Source: Actinomycetota bacterium (GTDB lineage: Bacteria; Actinomycetota; Thermoleophilia; Solirubrobacterales; Solirubrobacteraceae). From it: a DNA stretch of 35,123 nt. Below are positions 8,982-17,140 of this stretch, in pieces (the first letter of the stretch is position 1; every line of letters starts with the position of its first letter). The stretch lies in contig VAWY01000066.1 in assembly GCA_005888335.1 (NCBI GenBank), positions 1 through 35,123 on the forward strand, written 5' to 3'. The translations under genes and the position numbers were made by a program. The notes under the pieces were generated by a model that was given only the letters and a program-made list of their open reading frames with translations, did no database searches and was not told the origin of the DNA.

Positions 8982-11210
8982 GTGTGCGCCTGGCGCCGTG
9001 TCGCCTTGCTCTGCGTCGCCGCCGTCCTCGCGGCGGCCGCCCCCGCGGCGGCCGGCTGCCCGGGCGCGGCGCCCTCGTGCCCGTACACGGGCTCGTTCTC
9101 GATCGGGCAGCGCAGCGGCGGCGTGCTGCGCTTCCCGCAGGCGGTGGCCGTCGGGCCCGACGGCTCGGTGTACGTCGGCGACCAGGGCTCGCACACCGTG
9201 CAGGTCTTCGGGCCCGACGGCGCGTTCCGCGGCGACATCGGCGCCGCCGGGACCCGCCCGGGCCAGCTGACGTCGGTCGGCGCGGTGGCGGCCGCTCCGG
9301 ACGGGACCGTCCTCGTCGGCGACGGCGCCAACCGGATCGACCGCTTCGGCGCGTCGGGCGCCCTCGTGAACTCGTGGGGCCGGAGCGGAACCGGCGTGGG
9401 CGAGCTCTTCTTCGGGGCGGGTGCGGGCAACGCGGCCGGGGCGGGCGGCGGGCTGGCCGTCTCCGGCGACACGGTCTACGTCGCCGACACGGGCAACGAC
9501 CGCATCCAGCGCTTCACGCTCGACGGCGGGCACGGCGCGCAGGTCGTCGCGCCGGGGACCCTGGCGGCGCCGCAGGGGATCGCGGTCCGCGGCACGCGAC
9601 TGCTCGTCGCCGACGACCAGCATCACCGCGTCGCCGTCTTCGATACCGGGGGACATCCCCTGGCCAGCGTCGGCGCCGGCCCGGGCTCGAGTCCGGGTCA
9701 GCTCAGCAACCCGTACGACGTCGCCGCCGATCCGGCCGGCCGCGTCTTCGTCGCCGACGACCTCAACCAGCGGATCGTGCGCTTCAGCAGCCCGCCGGCC
9801 TACCCGTACAAGGCGCGCTGGGGCGCGTACGGCACGCAGCCCGGGCAGCTCGCCTACCCGCGCGGGATCGCCGTCGACGGGCAGGGGCTCGTCTACGTCG
9901 CCGACACCGGCAACGACCGCATCGACGTCTTCGACGCCTCGGGCAACCTGCTGCGCAGCTTCGGCGCCTCGGGGCGGGCGCCCGGCCAGTTCGACGAGCC
10001 GGTCGGCGTCGCCGCCGACGCCGGCGGGCTGCGGGCGGTGACCGACGCGGTCAACGGGCGCGTGCAGCTGCTCAACCCAGACGGCTCGCTGGCGGCCGTG
10101 TGGGGATCGCCGGCGCCGGGGCCGACGATCCTGCCCGACCCGGTCGCGGTCGCCTTCACGCCCTCGGGCGACGCGGCCGTCCTCGACCGGCGCCGCGGCC
10201 GGATCGTGGTCTTCTCGCGCGGGACCGGCATGCCGGCGCAGACCATCGGGTCGCCCGGAAGCGGTCCCGGCCGGCTGCTGGCGCCGTCCGCGCTGGCCGT
10301 CGACGGCTCGGGGACGATCGACGTCGCCGACAGCGGCAACGAGCGCATCGCGCGCTTCGCCGCCGACGGGTCCTACCTCGGCGCGATCACCGACGTCGGG
10401 GACGTGCGCGGCATCGCGGTGACGCCCGACGGCAGCCGCATCTACGTCTCGGACACCGACAGCCGCATCACGGTCTACGGCGCGGACGGCGAGCAGCTCG
10501 AGCAGTTCGGCGGCCGTGGCTCCAAGCTCGGCAAGCTCAACGCGCCGGCCCAGCTCGCGCTCGACGCCGGCGGCGACCTGTGGGTCGCCGATCGCGGCAA
10601 CAACCGGGTGCAGCGCTTCGGGCCCGACGGCGAGCGCCTGTCGACGTTCGGCGAGCGCGGGACCGGCGAAGGCCAGTTCATCCACCCGAGCGCCGTGAGC
10701 GTCGACTGCCACGGGACCCTCACCGTCACCGACAGCGACAACAACCGCCTGCAGCAGTTCGCGCTCGCCGCGCCGGCGGCGGCGAGCTGCGCCGCGCTGG
10801 GCCCCGTCGGCAACCCGCCGCCGCCGAAGCTGCCGACCCTTCCGGCGCCGGCCGGCCCGCAGCTCACCGTCAGGCTGCTGCGGACCACCGCGCTCCTGAC
10901 GAGCCGCACCCTCCCGCTGCGCGTCGGCTGCGACACCGCCTGCGACCTCACGGCCACCGGCACGCTGCGGCCGACCGCGCGGCCCGCCAAGCAGCACGAG
11001 CCCGTCACCGCCGCGCTCGGCACGATCCAGCGCCGGCTCGGCGCCGGGCAGAGCGCGATCGTGCGGCTCACGCTCTCGCGCGAGTCCGTCGCGCGGCTGC
11101 GCCGCGCGCTGCGCGGGCACCGGCAGCTGTCGGCCGACCTGCAGGTCACCGCGGCGTCGGGACAGGGCTCGCCGACGAGCGTGATCAGGCGCCTCAAGAC
11201 GACGGCCTAA
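8982..11210 (+). CDS. Secreted NHL-repeat beta-propeller protein
   Basis: This 742-residue exported protein has a signal peptide (WRRVALLCVAAVLAAAAPAAAG) followed directly by about twelve NHL-type repeats. Each has the pattern 'P.GIAV...G.VYVADTGN.RI..F...G', for example 'VYVADTGNDRIQRF' and 'LWVADRGNNRVQRF'. Twelve repeats fit two six-bladed propellers. After residue ~600 there is a Pro-rich linker (GNPPPPKLPTLPAPAGP) and a C-terminal basic beta-like domain with a Cys pair (VGCDTACDLTATG). NHL propellers bind proteins or glycans, and I see no catalytic residues. The GTG start at 8982 is supported by the signal peptide, but the ribosome site is poor. It is probably the first of three co-directional genes (next after 46 bp). 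Confidence 0.88.
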   Translation: MCAWRRVALLCVAAVLAAAAPAAAGCPGAAPSCPYTGSFSIGQRSGGVLRFPQAVAVGPDGSVYVGDQGSHTVQVFGPDGAFRGDIGAAGTRPGQLTSVGAVAAAPDGTVLVGDGANRIDRFGASGALVNSWGRSGTGVGELFFGAGAGNAAGAGGGLAVSGDTVYVADTGNDRIQRFTLDGGHGAQVVAPGTLAAPQGIAVRGTRLLVADDQHHRVAVFDTGGHPLASVGAGPGSSPGQLSNPYDVAADPAGRVFVADDLNQRIVRFSSPPAYPYKARWGAYGTQPGQLAYPRGIAVDGQGLVYVADTGNDRIDVFDASGNLLRSFGASGRAPGQFDEPVGVAADAGGLRAVTDAVNGRVQLLNPDGSLAAVWGSPAPGPTILPDPVAVAFTPSGDAAVLDRRRGRIVVFSRGTGMPAQTIGSPGSGPGRLLAPSALAVDGSGTIDVADSGNERIARFAADGSYLGAITDVGDVRGIAVTPDGSRIYVSDTDSRITVYGADGEQLEQFGGRGSKLGKLNAPAQLALDAGGDLWVADRGNNRVQRFGPDGERLSTFGERGTGEGQFIHPSAVSVDCHGTLTVTDSDNNRLQQFALAAPAAASCAALGPVGNPPPPKLPTLPAPAGPQLTVRLLRTTALLTSRTLPLRVGCDTACDLTATGTLRPTARPAKQHEPVTAALGTIQRRLGAGQSAIVRLTLSRESVARLRRALRGHRQLSADLQVTAASGQGSPTSVIRRLKTTA

Positions 11211-11256
11211 CACAGCGGCCCTTGCAAGGCGGCCGACTTTCGCCGATACATCCTTT

Positions 11257-12954
11257 ATGGCGCCCCCCGAGCGCCGCCGAACGCGCCCGTCCTGGCCTCC
11301 CCGCGCCGCCGTCCTCGGCGGCCTGCTCGTGGTTGGCGCCGTGTGGCTGGTCATCTGGCTGGCCGTCGCCGGGCTGGGGCACGACCTGTTGCGCGGACCC
11401 GGTCCCACGGTCATCGCGGCCCCCGCGCCGACGCCGCTGCCGGAGCTGCCCGGGCCGCTGCCCTTCAGCGGCGGCGCCGCGCCGCCCGCCGCCGGCGGCG
11501 TCGGACACCGGCCCAGGGGCCGGCCGGCGCGAACGGTCGCGCCCGGTGTCGTGTCCATGCTGCTCGACCACGTCCACGCCGGGCTGCCGCGCGGCGCGAA
11601 GGTGCGCGTCGAGCCCTCGCCGCAGGTCGCCGCCGTGCCGGCGAGCGCGGCGGCCCCGGCGCAGCCCAGCCTTCGGCTGACCACGCTCAGGCGCGCGGGC
11701 GCGCCGCATACCGCGCCCGGCGTCCCGGTCCCGGACACCATGCCGCCGGCGGTCACCTGCCAGACGATCGACCCGGGCTGGCACGCCGACAACGTCTCGA
11801 TCAGCTGCTCGGCCGAGGACGCCGGGTCGGGGCTCGCCGACCCCACCGACGCGCACTTCGTGCTGTCCACCCAGGTTCCGGACGGAAGCGAGGACTCCCA
11901 GGCGCAGACGAACTCGCACGAGCTCTGCGACGCCGCGGGCAACTGCGCGCTCGCCGGCGCCGTCGCGCTCGCCGTCGACCGCGAGGCGCCCGATGTCTCG
12001 TGCGATCCGCCGGACCGTTCGTGGCAGTCGTCCAACGAGACGATCGGCTGCACCGCGACCGACGCCGGCTCCGGGCTCGCCGACGAAGGCGACAGCCGGC
12101 TGACGCTGAGCACGAGCGTGGCCGCCGGCACTGAGGACGCGGCCGCCGGCACCGATACGGAGAAGGTCTGCGACGCCGTCGGCAACTGCACGACCGCCGG
12201 CCCGGTGACCGGCCTGCACGTCGATCGCCGGGGGCCCCGGGTGCACCTCGCGCAGCAGCCCGACGGCGCCGACGGCTGGTTCACCCACGCTCCGGCCGAG
12301 CTCGACGCGGTCGGCGTGGACGACGAGCTCGCCCATGTGACGTGCGCCGCCGACGCCGCCGGAGCGGCTCGAGGCCCGAGCGCGTCGGGGGCGAAGGGCG
12401 CGACGCTGCAGTTCACCGACGACGGCACCTACGACGTCACCTGCACGGCGCTCGATCAGGCCGGCAACGCGACGACCGCCTCGGCGACGGTCCGCCTCGA
12501 CACGGGCCCGCCCGCGCTCAGCCTCGCGACCGACCAGCGCAGCTACGGCGTCGACGATACGGTGACGGTGACTTGCGCCGCCACCGACCCCGTGTCGGGG
12601 ATCGCCGCCAAGGACTGCCCGCCGCGCTCGGCGCCCGCCTCGTCGTTCGCGCCCGGGACCAACACGATCGACGCGTCGGCGACCGATGCCGCGGGGAACC
12701 AGGCCACGGCGACGGCCTCGTTCGACGTCACCGTGACCGTTGCCGGCCTCTCCGCCGTGACGCGCCGGCTGGTCACCGACGCCCAGGCTGCCGACACGCT
12801 GGTGGCCGACCTCAAGGCCGTCGGCGACGCCGCGGACGCCGCGGCGAAGGACCAGGCCGTGCAGGCCTACGAGGACGACGTCCGCGCGCTGCCCGGCCAG
12901 GTCCTCAGCCCCGCCGACACCGCGACCCTGCTCCGCCTGGCCGCCGGCCTGTAG
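11257..12954 (+). CDS. Membrane-anchored protein with Cys-rich Ig-like repeats
   Basis: The 565-residue protein has a basic N-terminus and one TM (VLGGLLVVGAVWLVIWLAVAGLG, about 19-41), then a Pro/Ala-rich spacer. Tandem Ig-like repeats follow, each with paired Cys and the phrase 'C.A.DAGSGLAD', as in 'SISCSAEDAGSGLADP' and 'TIGCTATDAGSGLADEG', interleaved with 'CDAAGNC' and 'CDAVGNC'. Two further units resemble HYR/Big-type domains ('YDVTCTALDQAGNATTASATV', 'NTIDASATDAAGNQATATASF'; trimmed motifs). The C-terminal 65 residues are helical (LVTDAQAADTLVADLKAVGDA) and recall FIMAH-type ends of surface proteins, a weak resemblance. It is likely an extracellular adhesin or scaffold. The next gene begins 4 bases after its stop. 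Confidence 0.8.
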   Translation: MAPPERRRTRPSWPPRAAVLGGLLVVGAVWLVIWLAVAGLGHDLLRGPGPTVIAAPAPTPLPELPGPLPFSGGAAPPAAGGVGHRPRGRPARTVAPGVVSMLLDHVHAGLPRGAKVRVEPSPQVAAVPASAAAPAQPSLRLTTLRRAGAPHTAPGVPVPDTMPPAVTCQTIDPGWHADNVSISCSAEDAGSGLADPTDAHFVLSTQVPDGSEDSQAQTNSHELCDAAGNCALAGAVALAVDREAPDVSCDPPDRSWQSSNETIGCTATDAGSGLADEGDSRLTLSTSVAAGTEDAAAGTDTEKVCDAVGNCTTAGPVTGLHVDRRGPRVHLAQQPDGADGWFTHAPAELDAVGVDDELAHVTCAADAAGAARGPSASGAKGATLQFTDDGTYDVTCTALDQAGNATTASATVRLDTGPPALSLATDQRSYGVDDTVTVTCAATDPVSGIAAKDCPPRSAPASSFAPGTNTIDASATDAAGNQATATASFDVTVTVAGLSAVTRRLVTDAQAADTLVADLKAVGDAADAAAKDQAVQAYEDDVRALPGQVLSPADTATLLRLAAGL

Positions 12955-12958
12955 GCCC

Positions 12959-13678
12959 GTGCGCGCGCTCGCTCGCGTCCTGAACCAGGAGGCCGAGCTG
13001 GTCCGCTCGGCGGTCGAGCTGGGGGAGGAGGAGGGACGGCGCGTCGCGCGGCGCGATCCGTTCTGGCCCGCCCAGCTGACCGCCTTGACGGCGATCGCGC
13101 TGTACCTCGCGCTCCCCGAGAAGCTGACGATCGGCCCGAGGTGGCTGCTGCCGTCGGTCGAGGGCCTGCTCGTCCTCGGGCTCATCATCGCGATGCCGAA
13201 CCCGGCGATGCAGTACTCGCCCCGCAGGCGCCACTTCGCGATCTCACTGATCGGCCTCGTGAGCGCGGCGACCCTCGTGTCGCTGGTGCTGCTCGTCCAC
13301 TACCTGATCCAGGGCGGGAAGGCGGGTGGGCACGCGCTGATCCTGTCCGGCGTGGTGCTGTGGGTCACCAACGTGCTGATCTTCGCGCTCTGGTACTGGG
13401 AGATCGACCGCGGCGGGCCGATCGCCCGGGTCATCGACGGCTCGGCGTGCCCCGACTTCCTGTTCCCGCAGATGAGCGATCCGCGCTGGGCCCCGGATGG
13501 CTGGACGCCCGGGTTCGTCGACTACCTGTACGTGTCCGTCACGAACGCGACCGCGTTCAGCCCGACCGACACGATGCCGCTGTCGCCGGCGGTCAAGCTG
13601 CTCATGACCGTCCAGGCGCTCTCGTCCCTGGTGACGATCGGGCTCGTCGTCGCCCGCGCGGTCAACATCCTCGCCTGA
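12959..13678 (+). CDS. Integral membrane protein, about 5 TM, possibly ion-channel-like
   Basis: This 239-residue protein has five hydrophobic segments, near 40-58, 63-80, 88-112, 118-142 and 212-236. Between the last two lies a conserved-looking re-entrant stretch, 'DYLYVSVTNATAFSPTDTMP', preceded by 'WEIDRGGP'. From memory, this combination is typical of uncharacterised actinobacterial membrane proteins that resemble two-TM potassium channels at the C-terminus (pore loop then helix 'SLVTIGLVVARAVNIL'). The canonical TVGYG filter is absent, so channel activity is only a possibility. The GTG at 12959 is used and lies 4 bases after the preceding stop, suggesting co-translation. It ends just before a strong hairpin at 13683. 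Confidence 0.8.
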   Translation: MRALARVLNQEAELVRSAVELGEEEGRRVARRDPFWPAQLTALTAIALYLALPEKLTIGPRWLLPSVEGLLVLGLIIAMPNPAMQYSPRRRHFAISLIGLVSAATLVSLVLLVHYLIQGGKAGGHALILSGVVLWVTNVLIFALWYWEIDRGGPIARVIDGSACPDFLFPQMSDPRWAPDGWTPGFVDYLYVSVTNATAFSPTDTMPLSPAVKLLMTVQALSSLVTIGLVVARAVNILA

Positions 13679-13682
13679 GCTG

Positions 13683-13710
13683 GGCGCGCGCGGGCTGCCC
13701 CGCGCGCGCC
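13683..13710. terminator. Perfect 12-bp stem hairpin between convergent genes
   Basis: GGCGCGCGCGGG (13683-13694) pairs perfectly with CCCGCGCGCGCC (13699-13710) around a CTGC loop. It lies in the 48-bp gap between the stop codons of the 5-TM protein (plus) and the RTX protein (minus). There is no U-tract, as is frequent in high-GC actinobacteria. Symmetry and position favour a bidirectional terminator. Confidence 0.75.
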
Positions 13711-13726
13711 GCCGCAGTGGTCTTGC

Positions 13727-16255
13727 CTAGCGCCTGACGGTCAGGCGCTTGACGGTCTTGTTCCCCGCGGGGTCGGTGACGACGATGACCAGGAGGTAGC
13801 GGCCCGGGCGGACGAGCCGTCCGCGACGGTTGCGCCCGTTCCAGCTGACCGTCACGATGCCGGGGTCCTCGAGCTTGATCGTGGCGAGCTTGCGGACGCC
13901 CTCGATCCTCGCCCTGACCGTGGCCGGCTCGTTGACCGTGAAGCGGATGCGGTTGACGCCGCCGCGGCGGCTCGTCGTGAGCGACCGCACGCGCGGGGCC
14001 CGGCGGTCGACGACGATCGTGCCGGTCTTCGGAGTCAGCTGGTTGCCCGCCGCGTCCTTGCCGGTGATGCGCCAGGTGTAGACGCCGCTCACCGCCTGGC
14101 TCGCGGCGGCGGTCAGGCCGTTCCAGCTGGGGCGCGCGACGGTGCCCTGGCCGATCTGGGTGAAGATCGCGTTGTTCCCGGACAGGACCTCGAACGTCCA
14201 TGACGTCGGCTCGGAGAAGCGGGCCACGATGTCGAGCGTGTCCTGAACGCCGTCGCCATTGGGCGAGATCCGCGTCTCGTTGACCGTGATGCCCGTGATC
14301 GACGGAGCCGTCAGGTCGGGAGCCGGCGCCGGGGGCGGGAACGCGGGCGGGGGCGGACGCAGCGAGTTCTCGACGTCGGGCAGCACGTTGTCGAACTCGT
14401 TCGGCTGGCCGTCGTTGGCGACGCCGTCGAGCGTGACCGACACCTGCAGCTCGCGAGCGTGGTAGTCGACGACGTCGATCCCGTTGCCGCCGCTGAAAAC
14501 GTCCGACCCGTTGAGCAGGTCGCCCTCGTCGAAGCGGTCGTTGCCGTCCTCGCCGTTCTCGGTGTCGTTGCCGAACCCGCCGTTGATCACGTCGTTGCCG
14601 GCGCCGCCGTTGATGACGTTGTTGAGGTCGTTGCCGGTCAGCGTGTCGTCGAAGGCCGAGCCGTTGATGTTCTCGATGCCGAAGATCGTGTCGGTGCCGG
14701 CGCCGCCGCAGGCGTTGGTGCCGCCGCAGAGGTCGGTGCTCCCGAGGTCGACCGTGACCTTGGTGTCAGCGTCGGAGTAGTCGACGACGTCGGTGCCCGG
14801 CCCGCCGTAGATCTCGTCGCTGCCGTTGCCGCCGCTCAGGACGTCGTCGCCGTCCCCGCCGGCCACCGAGTCGGCGCCTTCGCCGCCGAACACCCTGTCG
14901 TTGCCGTCGTCGCCGGCCAGAGCATCGTTCCCGTCGCCGCCATCGATGACGTCGTCGCCGTGACCGCCGCCGATGCTGTCCTCGCCCTGACCGCCGTCGA
15001 CGACGTCGTTCCCATCGCCGCCGGACATCCTGTCGTTGTTGTCGCCGCCGTCGACGTGGTCGTTGCCGTCGCCGCCGGAGACGCTGTCCTCGCCCTGGCC
15101 CGCGTCGATGTCGTCGTTGCCGTCGCCGCCGCCGATCTGGTCGTCGCCCTGGCCACCGTCGATCTCGTCGTTCCCGTCGTTGCCCGAGATGGTGTCGCTG
15201 CCGTCGCCACCGCTGATGTGGTCGTCACCCTCGTCGCCGGCCAGGGTGTCGTCGCCCGAGCCGCCACGGATGGTGTCGCTCCCGGCGCCACCCGAGATCT
15301 CGTCGTTGCCGTCGCCGCCGTCGATGACATCATCGCCTTCGTCGCCGGCGAGGTTGTCGTCGCCCGCGCCGCCGGTGATGGTGTCGTTGCCGTCGCCGCC
15401 AGAGATCTCGTCGTTGCCGTCGCCACCGTCGATGACGTCGTTGTCGTCTCCGGCGAAGATCTGATCGTCGCCGGCGCCGCCCTCGATGGTGTCGCTGCCG
15501 CTGCTGGCGGCCTGCACGATCACGCCGCTCGCCGTGACGGTCCCACTCGAGTCGCCGCTATAGAGCGTGTCCGAACCGGCGCCGCCGTCGAGATCGTCGC
15601 TGCCGCTTCCGCCGAAGATGGTGTCGTTGCCGGCGTCGCCGTCGATGTTGTCCTCGCCGTCTTCGCCGTACAGCGTGTCGTCGCCGTCACCGCCCGAGAT
15701 CTGATCGTCGGCCTGCCCGCCGAAGATCTGGTCGGCTCCGGTGCCGCCGTCGATGTCGGCAGGGATGTCCTTCAGCCCGGCCGCGCTGATGATGTCGTCC
15801 TTGTCGAGGGCGTCGACCTCGACCTTCGTGACGTTGGGGCAGAAGAACTGCTGCTCGCCGGTCGTGCGGTTGTCGGGGGCCGGGGCGGGGCCGCTTGGGA
15901 CCTCCGCGCACTGGTCCGCCGCGAGGTTCGGCTCGTCAGCCGGGGGAGCCTCGTCGATCGGGTCTTCGTCCGAGAAGCGCGTGACGCAGACACCCTCGAA
16001 GGCATTCGGGTCGTTCGGGTCCTCGAACTCGCAGGTCGTCTGGTCCGCGACCGGAGTGGGGTTGGGGTCGATGAACCCGAGGTCCTCGTCGAAGCTCACG
16101 TCGTTGAACCTGCCGGGATCGGCCTTGAAGTGCAGCGTCCCGTCCGCGGTGATGAACAGGTCCGCCGCGTTGGCGGCCGGAGCGCTGCAGAGCAGCAGCC
16201 CGAAGACGAGGGCGATGAGGGTGAGCGGCTTGCGTGAAGGTCGAAGCGAAGGCAT
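13727..16255 (-). CDS. Secreted RTX-type calcium-binding repeat protein with FlgD-like Ig domain
   Basis: The roughly 842-residue protein starts with a Sec signal peptide (KPLTLIALVFGLLLCSAPAANA). A unique N-terminal domain of about 130 residues with Cys pairs follows. Then come about 34 consecutive nonapeptides of the GGxGxDxxx type (GGDGNDEIS, GGAGDDNLA, GDEGDDVID), and a second block of about five after a 'TDLCGGTNACGGAG' break. These fold into Ca2+-loaded parallel beta-rolls outside the cell. After a Pro-rich linker there is a FlgD-type Ig domain ('ISPNGDGVQDTLDIVARFSE', 'GVYTWRITGKDAAGN') and a final beta domain 'TVSWNGRNRRGRLVRPGRYL'. ATG 16255 was chosen for the signal peptide; ATG 16288 and TTG 16333 are alternatives. 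No type I secretion genes lie nearby. Confidence 0.88.
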   Translation of the reverse strand: MPSLRPSRKPLTLIALVFGLLLCSAPAANAADLFITADGTLHFKADPGRFNDVSFDEDLGFIDPNPTPVADQTTCEFEDPNDPNAFEGVCVTRFSDEDPIDEAPPADEPNLAADQCAEVPSGPAPAPDNRTTGEQQFFCPNVTKVEVDALDKDDIISAAGLKDIPADIDGGTGADQIFGGQADDQISGGDGDDTLYGEDGEDNIDGDAGNDTIFGGSGSDDLDGGAGSDTLYSGDSSGTVTASGVIVQAASSGSDTIEGGAGDDQIFAGDDNDVIDGGDGNDEISGGDGNDTITGGAGDDNLAGDEGDDVIDGGDGNDEISGGAGSDTIRGGSGDDTLAGDEGDDHISGGDGSDTISGNDGNDEIDGGQGDDQIGGGDGNDDIDAGQGEDSVSGGDGNDHVDGGDNNDRMSGGDGNDVVDGGQGEDSIGGGHGDDVIDGGDGNDALAGDDGNDRVFGGEGADSVAGGDGDDVLSGGNGSDEIYGGPGTDVVDYSDADTKVTVDLGSTDLCGGTNACGGAGTDTIFGIENINGSAFDDTLTGNDLNNVINGGAGNDVINGGFGNDTENGEDGNDRFDEGDLLNGSDVFSGGNGIDVVDYHARELQVSVTLDGVANDGQPNEFDNVLPDVENSLRPPPPAFPPPAPAPDLTAPSITGITVNETRISPNGDGVQDTLDIVARFSEPTSWTFEVLSGNNAIFTQIGQGTVARPSWNGLTAAASQAVSGVYTWRITGKDAAGNQLTPKTGTIVVDRRAPRVRSLTTSRRGGVNRIRFTVNEPATVRARIEGVRKLATIKLEDPGIVTVSWNGRNRRGRLVRPGRYLLVIVVTDPAGNKTVKRLTVRR
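14780..15750 (-). repeat. Degenerate 27-bp tandem repeats encoding RTX nonapeptides
   Basis: About 34 in-frame units of roughly 27 bp run through this part of the RTX gene. On the plus strand they read as repeated 'gtcgttgccgtcgccgcc' variants. Codon-level divergence between units (gcc/gtc/gac alternation) shows an old, diversified array rather than a recent expansion. The array is interrupted once near 15500-15560 by a non-repeat stretch (SSGTVTASGVIVQAASS in the protein). The repetition also generates long spurious frames on the opposite strand. Confidence 0.85.
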
Positions 16256-16508
16256 GGAGAGCCGTGGACCGGTGGCGGCGGGTGACATGTGCAGCAGGAT
16301 CGCTGCGGCCCGGGGAGCGCCGCTATCGAGCAATCCGCCAAAACCGGTGCGTCAGCGCGCAGTTTGGTTGCGCGATCTTGCAACCCTGCAACTGCACTAC
16401 GCAGCGGCGAGGAAGTCGCGCGCGAGCGGCAGCAGCTCGGCCGGCCCGACCGCAGCGACAGGGCAACCCTCACCGTCGACTTGAGGTAGAGAGCGGCCCT
16501 CGGGAGGC
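16256..16508. promoter_or_regulatory. Intergenic region upstream of RTX gene and downstream of lemA
   Basis: I see no convincing gene in this 253-bp region, although longer starts for the RTX gene would use its first 78 bases. It holds an inverted repeat GGTTGC (16366-16371) / GCAACC (16380-16385), followed by short TGCAA/TGCAC direct repeats up to about 16397. That element lies about 110-130 bp upstream of the chosen RTX start and could be an operator (inference). The end near 16500 follows the lemA stop without an obvious terminator. Confidence 0.3.
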
Positions 16509-17075
16509 TCAGGGCGCCGTGAAGGAGACCGGGACCGGCTCGCGTTCCGCGGCCGTCTCGATCTCGAAGTACTCGCGCGCAGTGAAGCCGCCGAAGCCGG
16601 CGACGATCGAGTTCGGGAAGATCTGGATCCGGGTGTTGTACGTGCGCGCGTTGGCGTTGTAGATCCGCCGCGACGCCTGGATCTCGTCCTCGACCTCGGC
16701 GAGGTCGGCCTGCAGGTGCTGGAAGTTCTCCGTCGCGCGCAGCGCCGGATAGTTCTCGGCGATCGCGCGCAAATCGGCGATCGTCGCCGAGACCCGCTGC
16801 TCCGCGGCCTCGGTCTCCTTCAGGCCGGTCGCGCGCAGCGCGTCCGCGCGGGCTCGTGTGACCTCGTCGAAGACGCGATGCTCGTGTGCGGCGTAGCCCT
16901 TCACGGTCTCGACGAGGTTGGGGATGAGATCGCGGCGGCGCTTGAGCTGGACGTCGATCCCTGACCAGGCCTCGTCGACCCGGTTGCGCGCGGCGATGAT
17001 CGAGTTGCGGATGAGGACGAAGGCGAGCGCCGCGAGGACGATCGCGCCGACGACGATCGCGGCGGTGAGGTCCAT
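16509..17075 (-). CDS. lemA: LemA family protein
   Basis: The 188-residue protein matches LemA in length and layout. An N-terminal TM (IVVGAIVLAALAFVLI) is followed by 'RNSIIAARNRVDEAWSGIDV', the hallmark 'LKRRRDLIPNLVETVKGYA', 'LRAIAENYPALRATENF', then 'EIQASRRIYNANARTYNTRI' and 'FPNSIVAG'. LemA proteins are membrane-anchored helical bundles of poorly defined role, often linked to envelope metalloproteases or large multi-TM partner proteins. The ATG at 17075 is 65 bp from the divergent GTG of a large membrane protein at 17141. LemA genes are often paired with such partners, so the two may cooperate. The C-terminus 'EPVPVSFTAP' is a common ending in this family. Confidence 0.95.
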   Translation of the reverse strand: MDLTAAIVVGAIVLAALAFVLIRNSIIAARNRVDEAWSGIDVQLKRRRDLIPNLVETVKGYAAHEHRVFDEVTRARADALRATGLKETEAAEQRVSATIADLRAIAENYPALRATENFQHLQADLAEVEDEIQASRRIYNANARTYNTRIQIFPNSIVAGFGGFTAREYFEIETAAEREPVPVSFTAP

Positions 17076-17140
17076 CCGGGCCGATTCTCTTCGCCGCCCG
17101 CGGGCTTGGCAAGGCCGCGCCGGTCGGCGAGGATCGGGCC

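Noticed and set aside
8862..12428. 1188-codon open frame on the minus strand
   Set aside because: It lies antisense to the NHL and Ig-like genes, is low-complexity Arg/Ala/Gly/Pro-rich, and has no domain; it is a by-product of GC-rich codon positions.
14459..16237. 592-codon open frame on the plus strand with Val/Ala-rich repeats
   Set aside because: It is the exact antisense of the RTX 27-bp repeats; its periodicity is a mirror of the nonapeptide array and it has no signal or domain.
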